The notes below the pieces were generated by a model. The model saw only the letters and a list, made by a program, of their open reading frames with translations. It did not search any database and was not told the DNA's origin. Source: Athripsodes cinereus (taxonomy: Eukaryota > Arthropoda > Insecta > Trichoptera > Leptoceridae). From it: a DNA stretch of 64,000 bases. The stretch spans positions 27,750,193-27,814,192 of the forward strand of contig OX388329.1 in the NCBI GenBank assembly GCA_947579605.1. The letters are read 5' to 3'. Within the stretch, counting starts at the first letter, position 1. Each line of letters starts with the position of its first letter. Below, piece by piece: positions 44,281-55,129 of the stretch. Position numbers and translations under genes: made by a program.

Positions 44281-44714
44281 TAAAGGTGGAGCTCCGAGAT
44301 GGAGCTGAATGAAGCATTAGGAAAAAAAGAAAGTATACTACTGTCAAAATACAACGTGAAAATAAATAAAGACAAAACAAAATGCATGGTCGTAAGAAGG
44401 GATGAAGCGACTGTGAACATTGCCGTAAAGAAGTAAGAGAATTCGTGTACTTGGGCAGCAGAGTAAACAAGGATTTACGCTCCAAATCAGGCAACAATAA
44501 TATTGTCTTTAATAAAAAATCTATAATATTGGAATCCCCAAATATTGATTTAAGCGTTAGGAAAAACCTTACTAAAGCCTTTGTATGGAGCAATCTGCTA
44601 TATGGTTGCGAGACGTGGACCAACAGCAAGGGTGAAAGCGGATGGTTGGCGGCCTTTGAGATGTGGTGCTACAGACGCATGATGAAAATGCATTGCTCGA
44701 AACACGTCGAAAAT
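44281..44714 (+). mobile_element. RTE-A reverse transcriptase fragment, 5' piece
   Basis: Frames read SILLSKYNVKINKDKTKCMV, then VREFVYLGSRVNKDLRSKS, then FVWSNLLYGCETWTNSKG and AAFEMWCYRRMMKMH. These are the end of the reverse transcriptase domain and the connection region of RTE-like LINEs (KIN..KTK.MV, YLGS, LLYGCETW, EMWCYRRM). A stop and frameshift lie near 44430. The element is split by RTE-B and resumes at 45131. Confidence 0.75.
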
Positions 44715-45130
44715 CTATCTATTCTATCTATCTATTCCCTCACGCCGCATCCCAAGTGGGGTAGGCAGAGAGAACGGAACGCCAATTAGATCTGACCTTA
44801 CATACTTCCTTCACTTCCTCTACAGTCATACAATTTCTCATGCACGCACGATGGTTTATTTTACTCAAAACAAGGCCGTCGTTGAGAATTTGATCTACAT
44901 GTTCAAGCCATGTAGTTCTCGGACGCCCGCGCTTCCTCACACCCCTCCTTTCAGCCAAGTATATCCTCTTTGTCATTCTTTCCTCTTTCATTCGTTCCAC
45001 ATGACCAAACCATCTCAATTTATTTACACGCATTCTATCCACAACACTCCTCTTGCATCCACTCATTCTTCTAATATCCTCATTCCTCACTCTATCACGC
45101 AACGTTTTACCAACCATCCTCCTCAGCGAT
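44715..45130 (-). mobile_element. RTE-B copy nested inside RTE-A, 12-bp TSD
   Basis: The minus frame 45117-44740 encodes MVGKTLRDRVRNEDIRRMSG, NKLRWFGHVERMKEERMTKR, RKRGRPRTTWLEHVDQIL and SAYPTWDAA, 125 open codons. The tail on plus is CTATCTATTCTATCTATC, i.e. a GATA-type variant of the usual 5-bp tail. CACGTCGAAAAT (44703-44714) and CACGTCAAAAAT (45131-45142) flank it. Confidence 0.85.
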
Positions 45131-45300
45131 CACGTCAAAAATGAAGAGGTATTAATACCACGCATGGAAAAATATCGAGTTGAACTATATGTTCAACTAT
45201 AAAAAATATCTAAGACATGTGATGAGCATGATGTAGAGGAATTGGGAATGTTGTCAGGGTTTAAAGAGTAATCTTAACCATGCCTTGAGTCGATTCATAA
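45131..45300 (+). mobile_element. RTE-A, 3' piece after the nested insertion
   Basis: Directly after the second TSD the sequence reads HVKNEEVL.PRMEKYR, then FNYKKYLRHVMS, continuing the RTE-A connection region (normally WTAHVTNEEVL .. KKRKL.YLGHVMR). Stops are frequent. Confidence 0.6.
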
Positions 45301-45309
45301 GCGTCGAAT

Positions 45310-45915
45310 CTGTGTCATGTACTACTTAAGGAAGTTCACATAATGTATGTGTATCAGATACAACATACCTACCTAGTTAATACCTATTCAAATAGGTTGA
45401 CTATCGGTGAGCAGAATTAACTGGAATGATTTATCTAGAGTGGTTCAAAATCAAAAATATGATTAAAATTGTACAATTTTAAATTCACTTCATTGCCTGT
45501 TAAGTTGGCAACAGTAGTACATGGGTATATTATAATAACGTAATATTGAATAAACATCAGAAATAGGTAGATGATTTGGAAAATTTGTTGTTATTAAACA
45601 GTCTTAAAATAAGTTTATAGCAAATATTCCAAAATACTTAATTAGTTTCCAAGACACGAACTAAGGATTAGCAGTATTATTTATCAGTCAACATCAGGAA
45701 GTACATTTTAATTATTACTTATATTAATTAAGTATAAGTAATAAATGTGTAGAATCATACACCTAAGTGGAATAAAAGAACGGTATTGACTTGTGACTTT
45801 TCAATTATCTAGAACAGTGGATCTTCAAAATTTACAGCTTAAGGGCCATATTGATTACTCCAGTAAGCTCCAAGGGCCAAAACCGTTGGCATTATCTATC
45901 ATTTCTATGCTAGTG
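45310..45915. other. AT-rich DNA, possible hAT-like end
   Basis: CAGTGGATCTTCAAAATTTACAG..AAGGGCCATATTG near 45815-45855 resembles hAT-type termini loosely. Nothing else. Confidence 0.35.
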
Positions 45916-45919
45916 TAAA

Positions 45920-46030
45920 TCTTATTAATAAAACTGTGAAAGTACTAACTAAAAAAGGGTTATATTTATAATAATTTAACACGAACTTCCACCAAACACT
46001 GTTGTCCTCCAGTATGTCTTTTACTAAACT
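45920..46030 (+). mobile_element. PLE-like leader remnant without ribozyme
   Basis: AATAAAACTGTGAAAGTAC, a TTATATTTATAATAATTTAA leader, then ACG (for ATG) followed by AACTTCCACCAAACACTG, i.e. xNFHQTLLS, matching MNFHQ of the 40.3 and 60.4 kb units. The hammerhead part is missing. Confidence 0.45.
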
Positions 46031-46159
46031 CTACGAACTATGACGGTTTTTCAAAGAGATTACAAATACACAAGACCCAATAAGCATATATTTATTTCGA
46101 TGCCTAATAATTGCCTTCAGGTTAAAAACTGGAATAACAGAGATAAACAATGTTAAGCA

Positions 46160-47050
46160 AATAAGCCCAGCTTATTTATTATTAATGCAAATTATTGATG
46201 ATAGAAATATATAGGTTAATCCGTGATTTGGGGAGAGGTTTAACCGAAACAAAGAGCAAATTCTTGGTATCCTAAAAATAGGGTTGTGAGCTACAGAAAA
46301 ACAAGGCAAAGTAATTACTGCAGATCAATACTCTCATAACTATTACTGGGTTGGACGAAAAGTCGTTTATCCATAGAAGTCCAAAAATGAAGTATTTCTT
46401 GTAAGTTTTCCAATGTTTTTCGAAAGGCAGGAAATAGTTCAACCAGTTTTCCACTTTCAGTTCAACCACTGAAAGAGACACACCTGCCGCCCGGACAGCT
46501 CAGAAGTCTTATATTTATGGAACAATGAAGTAGAGTTGATATTTTTAAATTTTATTATTCCATTTTATTGATTCAGATGACGTTAATTTTGTATAACTCC
46601 TTATTAATTTAGATAGAAATTTCACTACTTTTTAATAACTGAATAACTTGGTTTCGATTTACAATAGGAATTTGACAATGACTTGTGAGTCGAAACCAGG
46701 TCACTAATTTATTAGAAGTAGCAAAGCCATTTATGTTTTCTTTCATAACCCATTCATGGGAGATGCTACGATGATGGACAAAGAGATTTTTTAAAATTAT
46801 ATTTTTCTTTACGATTCCTCTAGCTAACAAAAGGACCAAAAGCTGTAAAACTATATATTTCTCAGAACAGATCACATCTAACTAGACAGTGTAATTTCTT
46901 CGCTGCATTTTGTACATATAGTTTTTATTACATTTTTATTGTTACATATTGATTTAAAGTGAAGAGATAAATTTATTTCATTTCATTAAAGGTTTTTGTG
47001 TAAACTTGACGATTCTTTTCCAAGTTATTACTATGTATCCCTAAAACATT
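46160..47050. other. AT-rich DNA, nothing recognised
   Basis: No supported feature on either strand. Confidence 0.5.
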
Positions 47051-47059
47051 ACTAAAACT

Positions 47060-47152
47060 CCTGAATGCGACTGTGAGGCTCAGTCCCAAACAACCCAAAA
47101 GCTGGTGGGGAAGTATCCAGGAAGAAAGTATGAGGACATCCATCCAGTCCAG
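47060..47152 (+). mobile_element. Decayed LINE C-terminal zinc-finger-like fragment
   Basis: CDCEAQSQTTQKLVGKYPGR with KYEDIHPV looks like the CxC..QT..H..CP motif seen at 6.1 kb with His and Cys replaced (by Gln/Lys and Gly/Lys). The MITE at 47153 begins within it. Confidence 0.4.
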
Positions 47153-47358
47153 CAGGGCTACTCTTGACAAAACTAAACACGATCTTAATCTAGTCTTGAT
47201 CTTGATCGTACGACGTGACTATTGGCTATAAAAATACACGCAAACCGATCGCGCGTTAGCGGTAGTGCGATGTTTTTGACCATAGTCCCTTCGTGCGTCG
47301 TATGATCAAGATCAAGACTAGATTAAGATCGTGTTTAGTTTTGTCAAGAGTAACCCTG
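47153..47358. mobile_element. MITE with ~75-bp terminal inverted repeats (copy 1)
   Basis: Ends are CAGGGCTACTCTTGACAAAA and its complement; TIRs continue through ATCTTAATCTAGTCTTGATC. CAG flanks both sides (47150-47152, 47359-47361), perhaps a 3-bp TSD. The loop contains CGCGCGTTAGCGGTAG. The interior is non-coding. Confidence 0.8.
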
Positions 47359-47369
47359 CAGGTCGAACC

Positions 47370-48720
47370 GAGAGACCGTACAGTGATGTTCTGGACGGAA
47401 AACAAGGATTTGATTTGAAATAACTATTCAACGCAGCAATCGAGCAAAAGGGTTATTCGCATTTGTTCACTTTCAGTGATCACTCTAGAGTCTAGATGAT
47501 CCTCCAAAATGAAAAGTTGTGAATAGACGTTTCATCAATATTCATCACTAATGATGACGGATGAAAGCTATTACTACCCTTCATAATTTTGATGGAAGTT
47601 CCTTTCGCTGAAACGACCATAAACAAGTTTTTTTTTTAATTTTTTTATTCTCATGTTGTACTTACCGATTTTATCAATTTTTAATAATATTGTTATTTTT
47701 CATTAATTTTTTTTATTTATGTACGAGAATACGTCAAACTACAGACAACACGACCGTGAGTATTGACACGCCAGTGAAAGCATAGGATGAACAAGTGTGA
47801 ATAATAGACGTGTTCACTTTCGATGAACAGCTTTGACCCTGACACTCTGGATGATCATTCAAAGTGAAACAGTTTGAATGCTACTTAAAAAAATCAACAC
47901 AAGTCGTACAAAAAGTAAGCAAGTATTTCTAAAATCATTCCTCCTTGCTGGGACCATTGTTCCTTTTGACCAGAAAGATAAAGAGATAAAAACGCTCTGA
48001 CATTTTAACATTGCCACATGTTCTTCTTTGAACTGTTTCGTGTTTTGTAATTCCTGCGTGAAATAAAACAACATTTCATTCAAAGGTAATTTATTAATTA
48101 TTTCATGAACCGTCATTAGTTTTCTTAGAAAATTGCTTGTGAAATAACATCCAAAGAGAATGATTAGTGATTACTACTTTTTAACAATCTCCCAATCCAC
48201 TGATTTGTTTAAGGTATTTTTATTTTACTTTAAGCATAAGAATACTCTACAAGTTCCAAGCAACAAAAACTATTTAATGTCCAATTTATTTTATTTTTGA
48301 TTGACACAGGGATGAAGTAGTTAGTTCACTGAATACCCCACTTGTAAGAGGTGTGGTGATGAAACAGATAGATTTTTGCATGATAGGTATCTCATCACTT
48401 CCTTTAGAGATAGGCAGAGATAATTGGGAATCAAATAATCCTGTACTTGAATATGGATTGTTTTATGTTTCTTCTCTGTAATGTTCTTTATATTATGACC
48501 ATTTCTATGACGGACCCAATTATTCTAAAGAGGCGTTAACACTACTTTTTTAATTATTTTTTAAGACATTTTATCTTGTTCTGGATTCATAACAGACCAA
48601 TGAATTATTCTAAATAGAGTCATGACTTTTCCTGTAAAGTTTTAACAACTGGTTCTACAATATTTATATTTTAATACTGTTTGTTTCTTGTGTAATAAAG
48701 TTTTTTTTTTATTTTATTTT
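47370..48720. other. AT-rich DNA, nothing recognised
   Basis: The frame at 48116-47859 (minus) has no signature. A poly-T-rich stretch at 47630-47710. Confidence 0.5.
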
Positions 48721-48761
48721 TTTTTACGCGGCGGCAGAATTGCCATCCACACTTCTCAGCA

Positions 48762-49175
48762 TTATACAACCAGATAAGTCTCCGTATGATCAGTCTTGGT
48801 CACACAAAAACTTAACAGTCTAATGCCGGGAAAAATTCACCTATCCAGATATACAGGATATCAAAGGATTAGGCTCAAAACGCGGGATCAAAATACCAGC
48901 ATTGTGCCTGAAATATCTGTGTTCAAAAACTTTTTTACAATATTACAAGTGTTTATTATAATAGATTTTTGAATTTTAATATACAAATTAACCGGTAAAT
49001 CTAATTTTTGTAAATTATTTATTAAAGATTTCGGAGTTACCCCTGTAGCTGACATGACTAAAGGTATTATATAAACGGATCTAGAATTCCAAATATTTTT
49101 TATTTCTCCTGCTAGTTCTGTATATTTACGTATTTTTTCTGCGACGGTTGTTTGTATATTATGTGTATTTATTAT
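48762..49175 (-). mobile_element. Second copy of the restriction-endonuclease-type LINE fragment
   Basis: Matches 26556-26970 including the 3' end at TATACAACCAGATAAGTCT on plus. The minus frame (49190-48888) reads THNIQTTVAEKIRKYTELAG, EIKNIWNSRSVYIIPLVM and CNIVKKFLNTDI. A 4-bp difference near 49070 gives YIIP here instead of YNIIP. It stops at NTHNI, just short of the PD..LIDIAVP block, so it is more 5'-truncated. Confidence 0.7.
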
Positions 49176-49199
49176 TATTATTAGATACAATATTACTCT

Positions 49200-50285
49200 A
49201 GGATAAATATTTTGATGTGTCCTCAGGGTGAAGTCTATCTTGAGCTAGCTCTTATTTGGTTAAATTTGCTTTTACATCCGATTAACTTCAACTTTTTAAA
49301 CCAAAATGTAAGGGCTAGTTAGAGAGATTCTCAGTTATATCATTTTTAAGTGACACATCTAGTTTTGACAATAACGATAAAAAAAATAGTACCAAGCCAA
49401 AAAGTACATTTTTACTCCAAAAAAATTGCAGATTTCGTCTAAGTACACGACTTTTTTATATAAATTCAAATACTTAGATACGTGAAAGACCAAATTGACT
49501 TGCTATATTTAATTTTTATTTTATTTCGTAGCAAAGGGCGCAACACAGACAACTACAAATTTTAGTAGCACATAAAAAGGATATCATTCAGAAGTCAGAT
49601 ATCATCCAAGAACATGCGCCTCAATTAATTTAAAAAAATTAGGTAACATTCCGGTCGTCTTAACATACCTACTTATCTTTACACAGTCTCGCTACCTCAT
49701 CCATTCATCACATATACAATATTAACAGCTTCATTAAAGAAAATTTAAATAAATAAATATTAAATGATAATTATTAATAATAATAAAAAAAAAACACTTA
49801 AGTCGATTTGCTTGTATTGTGAAAACGTTGTAGGTATCTTAGCCGGCAGAGGTTTACAGTCCAAGGAACTAGAATTGTACTCCTAGGTATATTAAAAAAA
49901 AACCAATGAAACAGATAAATTGTAAGATCGAAAGATTGTATATTATAAGAGTAGTTTAGGTTATGACAAGTTAAGCAATCGCAAGTAAGTCAAATAAATA
50001 TCGTCAGACTTTTAAAAGGTTGGTAATAAAATAAAATGTTCAGCAAAGGAAATGAAACATTGACAATCGCACAACAAAGAGTATTATTCATTCCACTATG
50101 CATAATAAAATAATAGTGGCTAGGAATGACATTTTAAATCACAGTCAGTGTGTGTGTGTTTGTGTGCGCGAGTATAATATTATAATAATAATATGTATGT
50201 GGGAGGCACATGCTTATTTGTTATTTTTGACATCATGAGGTTTACAAAAGCATTGAAATGTACTCAATAATAATTGAATCAATGT
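49200..50285. other. AT-rich DNA; likely intron of the gene whose first exon is at 50293
   Basis: No exon was found. Includes a (TG)n/(GC) run at 50147-50168. Confidence 0.45.
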
Positions 50286-50292
50286 TACATAC

Positions 50293-50458
50293 CAATTGTG
50301 CATTCATCGTATGTTAAATCCATTTGCGGATTGTCATTTATGTCTGGCAGTTCGGCGTCGGAGGATAAAACCAAACCCGACATTGCACCTGCCTTGGTCT
50401 CGCTAGTCGAAGCGGCAACACAGCTTTGCCCGCTCATTGCAGTAACTTCCTCGCGCAT
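50293..50458 (-). CDS. Probable first coding exon of a host gene, product unknown
   Basis: The minus strand opens at ATG (50458) with an in-frame TGA six bases upstream and runs 55 codons plus one base to GTATGT (50292-50287), a consensus splice donor. The peptide starts MREEVTAMSGQSCVAAS, continues TKAGAMSGLVLSSDAELPD and ends DLTYDECTI. It is hydrophilic and acidic toward the end, with no transmembrane or signal peptide. Codon use is balanced and GC is about 50%, well above the flanks. The leader upstream contains a 13-bp hairpin (50497-50526). The intron phase is 1. Later exons should lie at lower coordinates but I could not find them in this window. I do not recognise the protein. Confidence 0.6.
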
Positions 50459-50496
50459 TTTTCACAAAATGTCCACCAAGGAAACAATGTTCCCCT

Positions 50497-50526
50497 TATT
50501 TTTGTACTCCCTCGAGTACAAAAATA
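50497..50526. repeat. 13-bp perfect hairpin in the putative 5' leader
   Basis: TATTTTTGTACTC and GAGTACAAAAATA are exact complements around CCTC. On the minus strand it would lie about 40 nt upstream of the ATG at 50458. Role unknown. Confidence 0.6.
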
Positions 50527-50659
50527 TCTTACGTTCAACTATTAAGTCTTATTAATCACGTTATTTTGTTATTTCACCGGGATTAAATAAAACTTTCGCA
50601 ATGTAGGTCTGTAGGACACTCCACTTAACACCACTACATTCGGACATAACTACCGAGTC

Positions 50660-52270
50660 AAAACAGCAACCACCTTCATACTTGACATTGAAAATTTTAA
50701 TATGCTAATAATCATAACATTTTATTCTAAAACTTCAAAAAATTATAGAAATCCTAAAACAACTCCAAAAAACATTTAAATATTTATTGAAAAAGCATTA
50801 AGTAGAACGGTGTCTCCATTTTTTATAGCCAAATGTTAAAATTCGTCATATAAATAAATTTTATGATAATTTTTAATAATTTCTAAGAATATTGCGATTT
50901 ATGTAATTTAACATTAAATATCACTCTCGCTTTAAGTATTACAAAATCAGTTGCACAACACTTTCACGAGATTTATAATGTAGGTCATGTCTTGAATTAC
51001 AAGGTCAAGTAGACTAAATTGTAATGACGAGCACTTGGACTAAAAACTAGTATTAATCGACATACTATCATCCTTTAAACTTTCAGCTATTAAAAGTTGT
51101 TTAAATAAGTTCCTAAAAGTTTTCAAAAACGTGCTTGAAAATAGAAGATATTATCTTGACAAAATCTTCGATACGATTTTGAAAAAAATAACATTGCAAC
51201 GACATCTATTTTGAAAAATATTAAGTAACAATTTATACTTTAGGCGGGATACAATATTTAAATATTTTCTTCTTTAATTTCTCAAGCTAAATAATTACAG
51301 ATGTTCTATTAATTTCTGAAAATCCATGTTCCATCACCATTCATTGATATAAATCCACAATCATGTTTTGTAATCTTTCGCAATTGTATGTTGTTTGAAA
51401 AATGGCTAATTAGCGCCATCTATACAAATATTGACATAATATTTTGAAAAGTAGGTCACGCTCAATTTTTAAATCTTCACATTTACACAAAAGTTATAAA
51501 TAGAAAAATCTACTTAAAAATTTGTATTTATTTAACAAGCCCTTTTAATAAAATTGTATTTGAGAATATTGAAATAAAATATATATTATTTTGATGGTAC
51601 TGGTAACACAGGCATTCTTGTTTGACGTACGTAGTATTCTAGATTAGAACCATTTGGATGTACTTGACCACATTATGTTTGTTATAAGCTTTGCGGCTAA
51701 AGCGAAAGATGCCTATGCTGTCGCTATCTGATTGTATGATGAAAAGCTTAGAATATATTCCAACAGATGTATCTATTGAGTTTTTATTTCGAGGTAAAAA
51801 AAAAGTGTGGATGATTTATTTGTGATTCAAAATAAAGTTCAGTAGTTTTCAGTAGATTTTCAAAAAATATGAACCTGGATTTAAATTAACCTCAAATAAA
51901 TCCCAAACACCCTAAAACTACTGTCCGGTGGAGTATTCCGTAAAAGGCGCGTGTTCGAAAAAATAAAGGCATTTTACATCTTAATTCAGGAATGACGTTT
52001 GCCACCCATCCTGTATGTCTTCTTTTTTATTATGAAAAAAAGTTTAATTTTTGAAATTTTATTATATATATATATTTTTTAATTTATTTATTTCGACCAA
52101 TATGGCACACGAGACGAGAGTGCCCTAACAAATACTGTATTTAATTTATTTTTACTGTGTCTAATTTATTTTTGAAAAAGATTATTTTTTGAAATTTTAT
52201 ACTTATCCATTTTTTTACTTATTTGATAAATTAATTTCGATTAATATGGTACACAAGTGATAAAAGACAT
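50660..52270. other. AT-rich DNA, nothing recognised
   Basis: If the 50.4 kb exon is real, its promoter should be near 50600-50900, but no clear core promoter motif could be singled out. Confidence 0.45.
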
Positions 52271-52281
52271 GTAAAACACAG

Positions 52282-52492
52282 CAGGGCTACTCTTGACAAA
52301 ACTAAACACGATCTTAATCTAGTCTTGATCTTGATCATACGACGCACGAAGTGACTATTGGCCAAAAATACACGCAAACCCATCGCGCGTTAGCGGTAGC
52401 GCGGTGTTTTTGACCATAGTCCCTTCGTGCGTCGTATGATCAAGATCAAGACTAGATTAAGATCGTGTTTAGTTTTGTCGAGAGTAACCCTG
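52282..52492. mobile_element. MITE with ~75-bp terminal inverted repeats (copy 2)
   Basis: About 95% like 47153-47358; this copy keeps ATACGACGCACGAAG in both arms, so its hairpin is more complete. CAG flanks it at 52279-52281 and 52493-52495. Confidence 0.8.
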
Positions 52493-52499
52493 CAGATAT

Positions 52500-52930
52500 G
52501 TAAGTAACAATAATAATCCCTCAGTCTTACATACAAATTTCAGCAATAACATACATAAAAAACACATAAGTTCACTATATCACACACAAAATACAACCCA
52601 TTCGTAGAAATACATTCACACTTCCAACATTAGGTATATATGTAATTAACGAACTTCACATTTTTAAAATTAATGTGTAATATTTTTTATTTTATTCCGT
52701 CCATAAATGTTTTTCGTTTTTGGTAATTTAAAAGGGAAATTGTAATGGGGGGGGGGGCAGAGAAATCCTGCAATGAATTTATTTTGAGGAAGGTACATTA
52801 AAAAATGTAAGGACTTAGCGAATAAAGTACCTAGAGCATTTTTATTTTATTTTCCTGTGATGATCAATTGATCATTTGTGTAGTAAGATACTAAATGTGT
52901 CGATTATGTTGTGAAAAAAATATATGACTA
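52500..52930. other. AT-rich DNA with an 11-G run
   Basis: A G run at 52747-52757 is the longest homopolymeric G in the window. Nothing else was recognised. Confidence 0.5.
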
Positions 52931-52939
52931 ATTCCTGTT

Positions 52940-54391
52940 CAAAACAACCAGACCATGTTGCTCAATGTCTTAATTTTTTTTTATACTTTGCCTGTTAATT
53001 GCCTGATATGTTGAGACTTTCAAACAAGTATTATTTTTTTTACTCTCAAAATATTTTTTTTGGCGGCCATTTTTGTAACGTGCCGTGGGTGATTTTTAAT
53101 GAAAGTAGATCTTTAGAAAAATTATTTATCTTTTTTATTTATTAACATATCGAAATAATTTAAAAAAAATATATTTTAAGTACAAAATTTTCTAGTTTAA
53201 AAAATATTTTTGATCATCGGTATCTATCGAAAAAATTACTAAATTTTTCTTATGGAAATTTTTAAATACCATATTTTTTAAACCACTTGGACTATATAAA
53301 AACAATTTTTGTGGTTAATTAACTGTAATGAGTTAGTGCTATTTTCAAATTTTTAGATATATAGTCTTAAAATATGGACTTTTGGGTCGAAGGGGTTTCA
53401 TTATTTTAATTATAAAAAAATTAGCGTTACTTTTGGACATTCCATATTTCTTCATATGAGAGTACTATAAAGTGTTTATTCAGAGAAAAAAAAGTCAATA
53501 GTGATTCTTACTTTTTTATATTTAAAAATTTCGTGTAAAAATCACCTTTTTTCATAAAAAATATAATGACATTGAGATGAATTTTTGGAATTTATTTAAA
53601 TATATAATAGAATATCAATTTATACCAAAATATAGTCTCATTATTACTCAATATAAAGTTTTTAAAATTATTTCGCTACGGTTACAAACAAAAAAAATAT
53701 TATGATTTTGTATTGATTTCTTTTTACAAAAACAGCCCGCGAAAAAAACTCTATATCCCAAAAACCGCTCCGATATCACTCATATAATTCCTGCCACTTA
53801 TTAATAAGAATACGATTAATGTTTAATAAAATTTTCAAAAGAAAACATTCAGTCCCTTTTCAGATATTTGGTTTCAAAATTTGCATTTTTTCACATTCGA
53901 CTAGTTATAGAAAAAGAAGGACTTTCTTAAATTCATCTGCATTGCTTCTGAGGATAGTGACATAAAATATCTATGTGAATAAAAAATATCAATGATGATA
54001 CTTGTTGTTTTCATTCTTAAATAATGATGCGAAAATGAGAAATTTTCAATTTTAGAATTGTAAATTTGTAGTAAATTTAGTAATTTTTTCGATAGATACC
54101 GATGATCAAAAACATTTTTTAAACTAGAAAATTTTGTACTTAAAATATATTTTTTTAAATTATCTCGATATGTTAATAAATAAAAAAGATACAATAATTT
54201 TTCTAAAGATCTACTTTTATTAAAAATCACCCACGGCACGTTACAAAAATGGCCGCCAAAAAAATTTTTTTGAGAGTAAAAAAAAAGTAATACTTGTTTG
54301 AAAGTCTCAACACATCAGGCAATTAACAGGCAAAGTAAAAAAAAAATCAAATATATCGAGCAACGATTTTTCCATTTTTTGGTTGTTTTTG
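52940..54391. mobile_element. 1.45-kb foldback element with ~315-bp inverted repeats
   Basis: The left arm (52940-53255) and right arm (54075-54391) are reverse complements. Highest similarity starts at TACTTTGCCTGTTAATTGCC (52984) and includes GGCGGCCATTTTTGTAACGTGCCGTGGG and GATCATCGGTATCTATCG (shown as partial motifs: GTAACGTGCCGTGGG). The 800-bp interior has no supported coding frame; the 112-codon minus frame at 54239-53901 mostly lies in the right arm. Probably a non-autonomous DNA transposon. The superfamily is unknown and no TSD was defined. Confidence 0.7.
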
Positions 54392-54399
54392 TTTGGATC

Positions 54400-55070
54400 G
54401 ATACATATATCCTTTTCTGTAGATACTTATTGTTTGATAGGTATTACATGCAAAAGGTTTTTTACGCAATTCGCAAACAAATAACGATGTTAACTTTTTT
54501 CTTAACGGACTAACGATTAACTTAGTTAAAATTGAATTAACGATACACAGCTTTTCATTTTAAATAATTCAATGTACGCATTCGCTTACATATTATGATT
54601 TAATTAAAAATAAATAAATATATATTGCATATTTGGACAACTTTGTAATAAATATTTTAATTACATAAATCATTACATATTTATAATATTAAAACATAAG
54701 AAAAAACGTGCATAATTTGAGATTATAAAATGCAGTTCGTTTAGATTGGACGTGTATTTGAAGGATTTTGCCAAATACAGGTTGTTTGGCGAAAACGTAA
54801 ACCGAATGGCTGCACATTCGGCCAGTCACGATTCGGTAATATTTTTCGATTCCATAACGGCCCTTTTCACGAATACTATTTTCTTTTTCAAAGTTTATAT
54901 CGTAAGACAGTTTGTATAGAAACTTGAGAAAATACACGATTTAAACCTCTTTTTCCAATTGGTAAGATAGTTTATTCATTAATTCATGCTATGATCTCTC
55001 TCGATCTCTAGAAAACATTTTTTTTAGATTATTCGATAAATTATTCAAAAATTTAATTAGAACCTTTTAC
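54400..55070. other. AT-rich DNA, nothing recognised
   Basis: No supported feature on either strand. Confidence 0.5.
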
Positions 55071-55077
55071 AAAAAAA

Positions 55078-55125
55078 AACTTAATCAACAGCTTCAACTC
55101 TCACAATGGGGTCATCGACTTAATA
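55078..55125 (-). mobile_element. Decayed hammerhead remnant
   Basis: Minus: CCCAUUGUGAGAGUUGAAGC followed by UGUUGAUUAAG aligns with the 21.7 kb unit (CUGAUGAUGAGAGCUGAAGC, UCUUGAUUAAU). The core is destroyed. Confidence 0.35.
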
Positions 55126-55129
55126 ACTA

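Noticed and set aside
44123..44629. 168-codon minus-strand frame
   Set aside because: It is the shadow of the RTE-A reverse transcriptase fragment on the plus strand, which has recognisable blocks.
46090..46150. A further hammerhead (CUGAAGG..AUCGAAAU on minus)
   Set aside because: Core A9 is G, stem II cannot be formed next to the core, and no leader or start codon follows.
53901..54239. 112-codon protein in the foldback element
   Set aside because: More than half of it lies in the right inverted repeat, whose mirror arm is not open; lysine/phenylalanine-rich low complexity.
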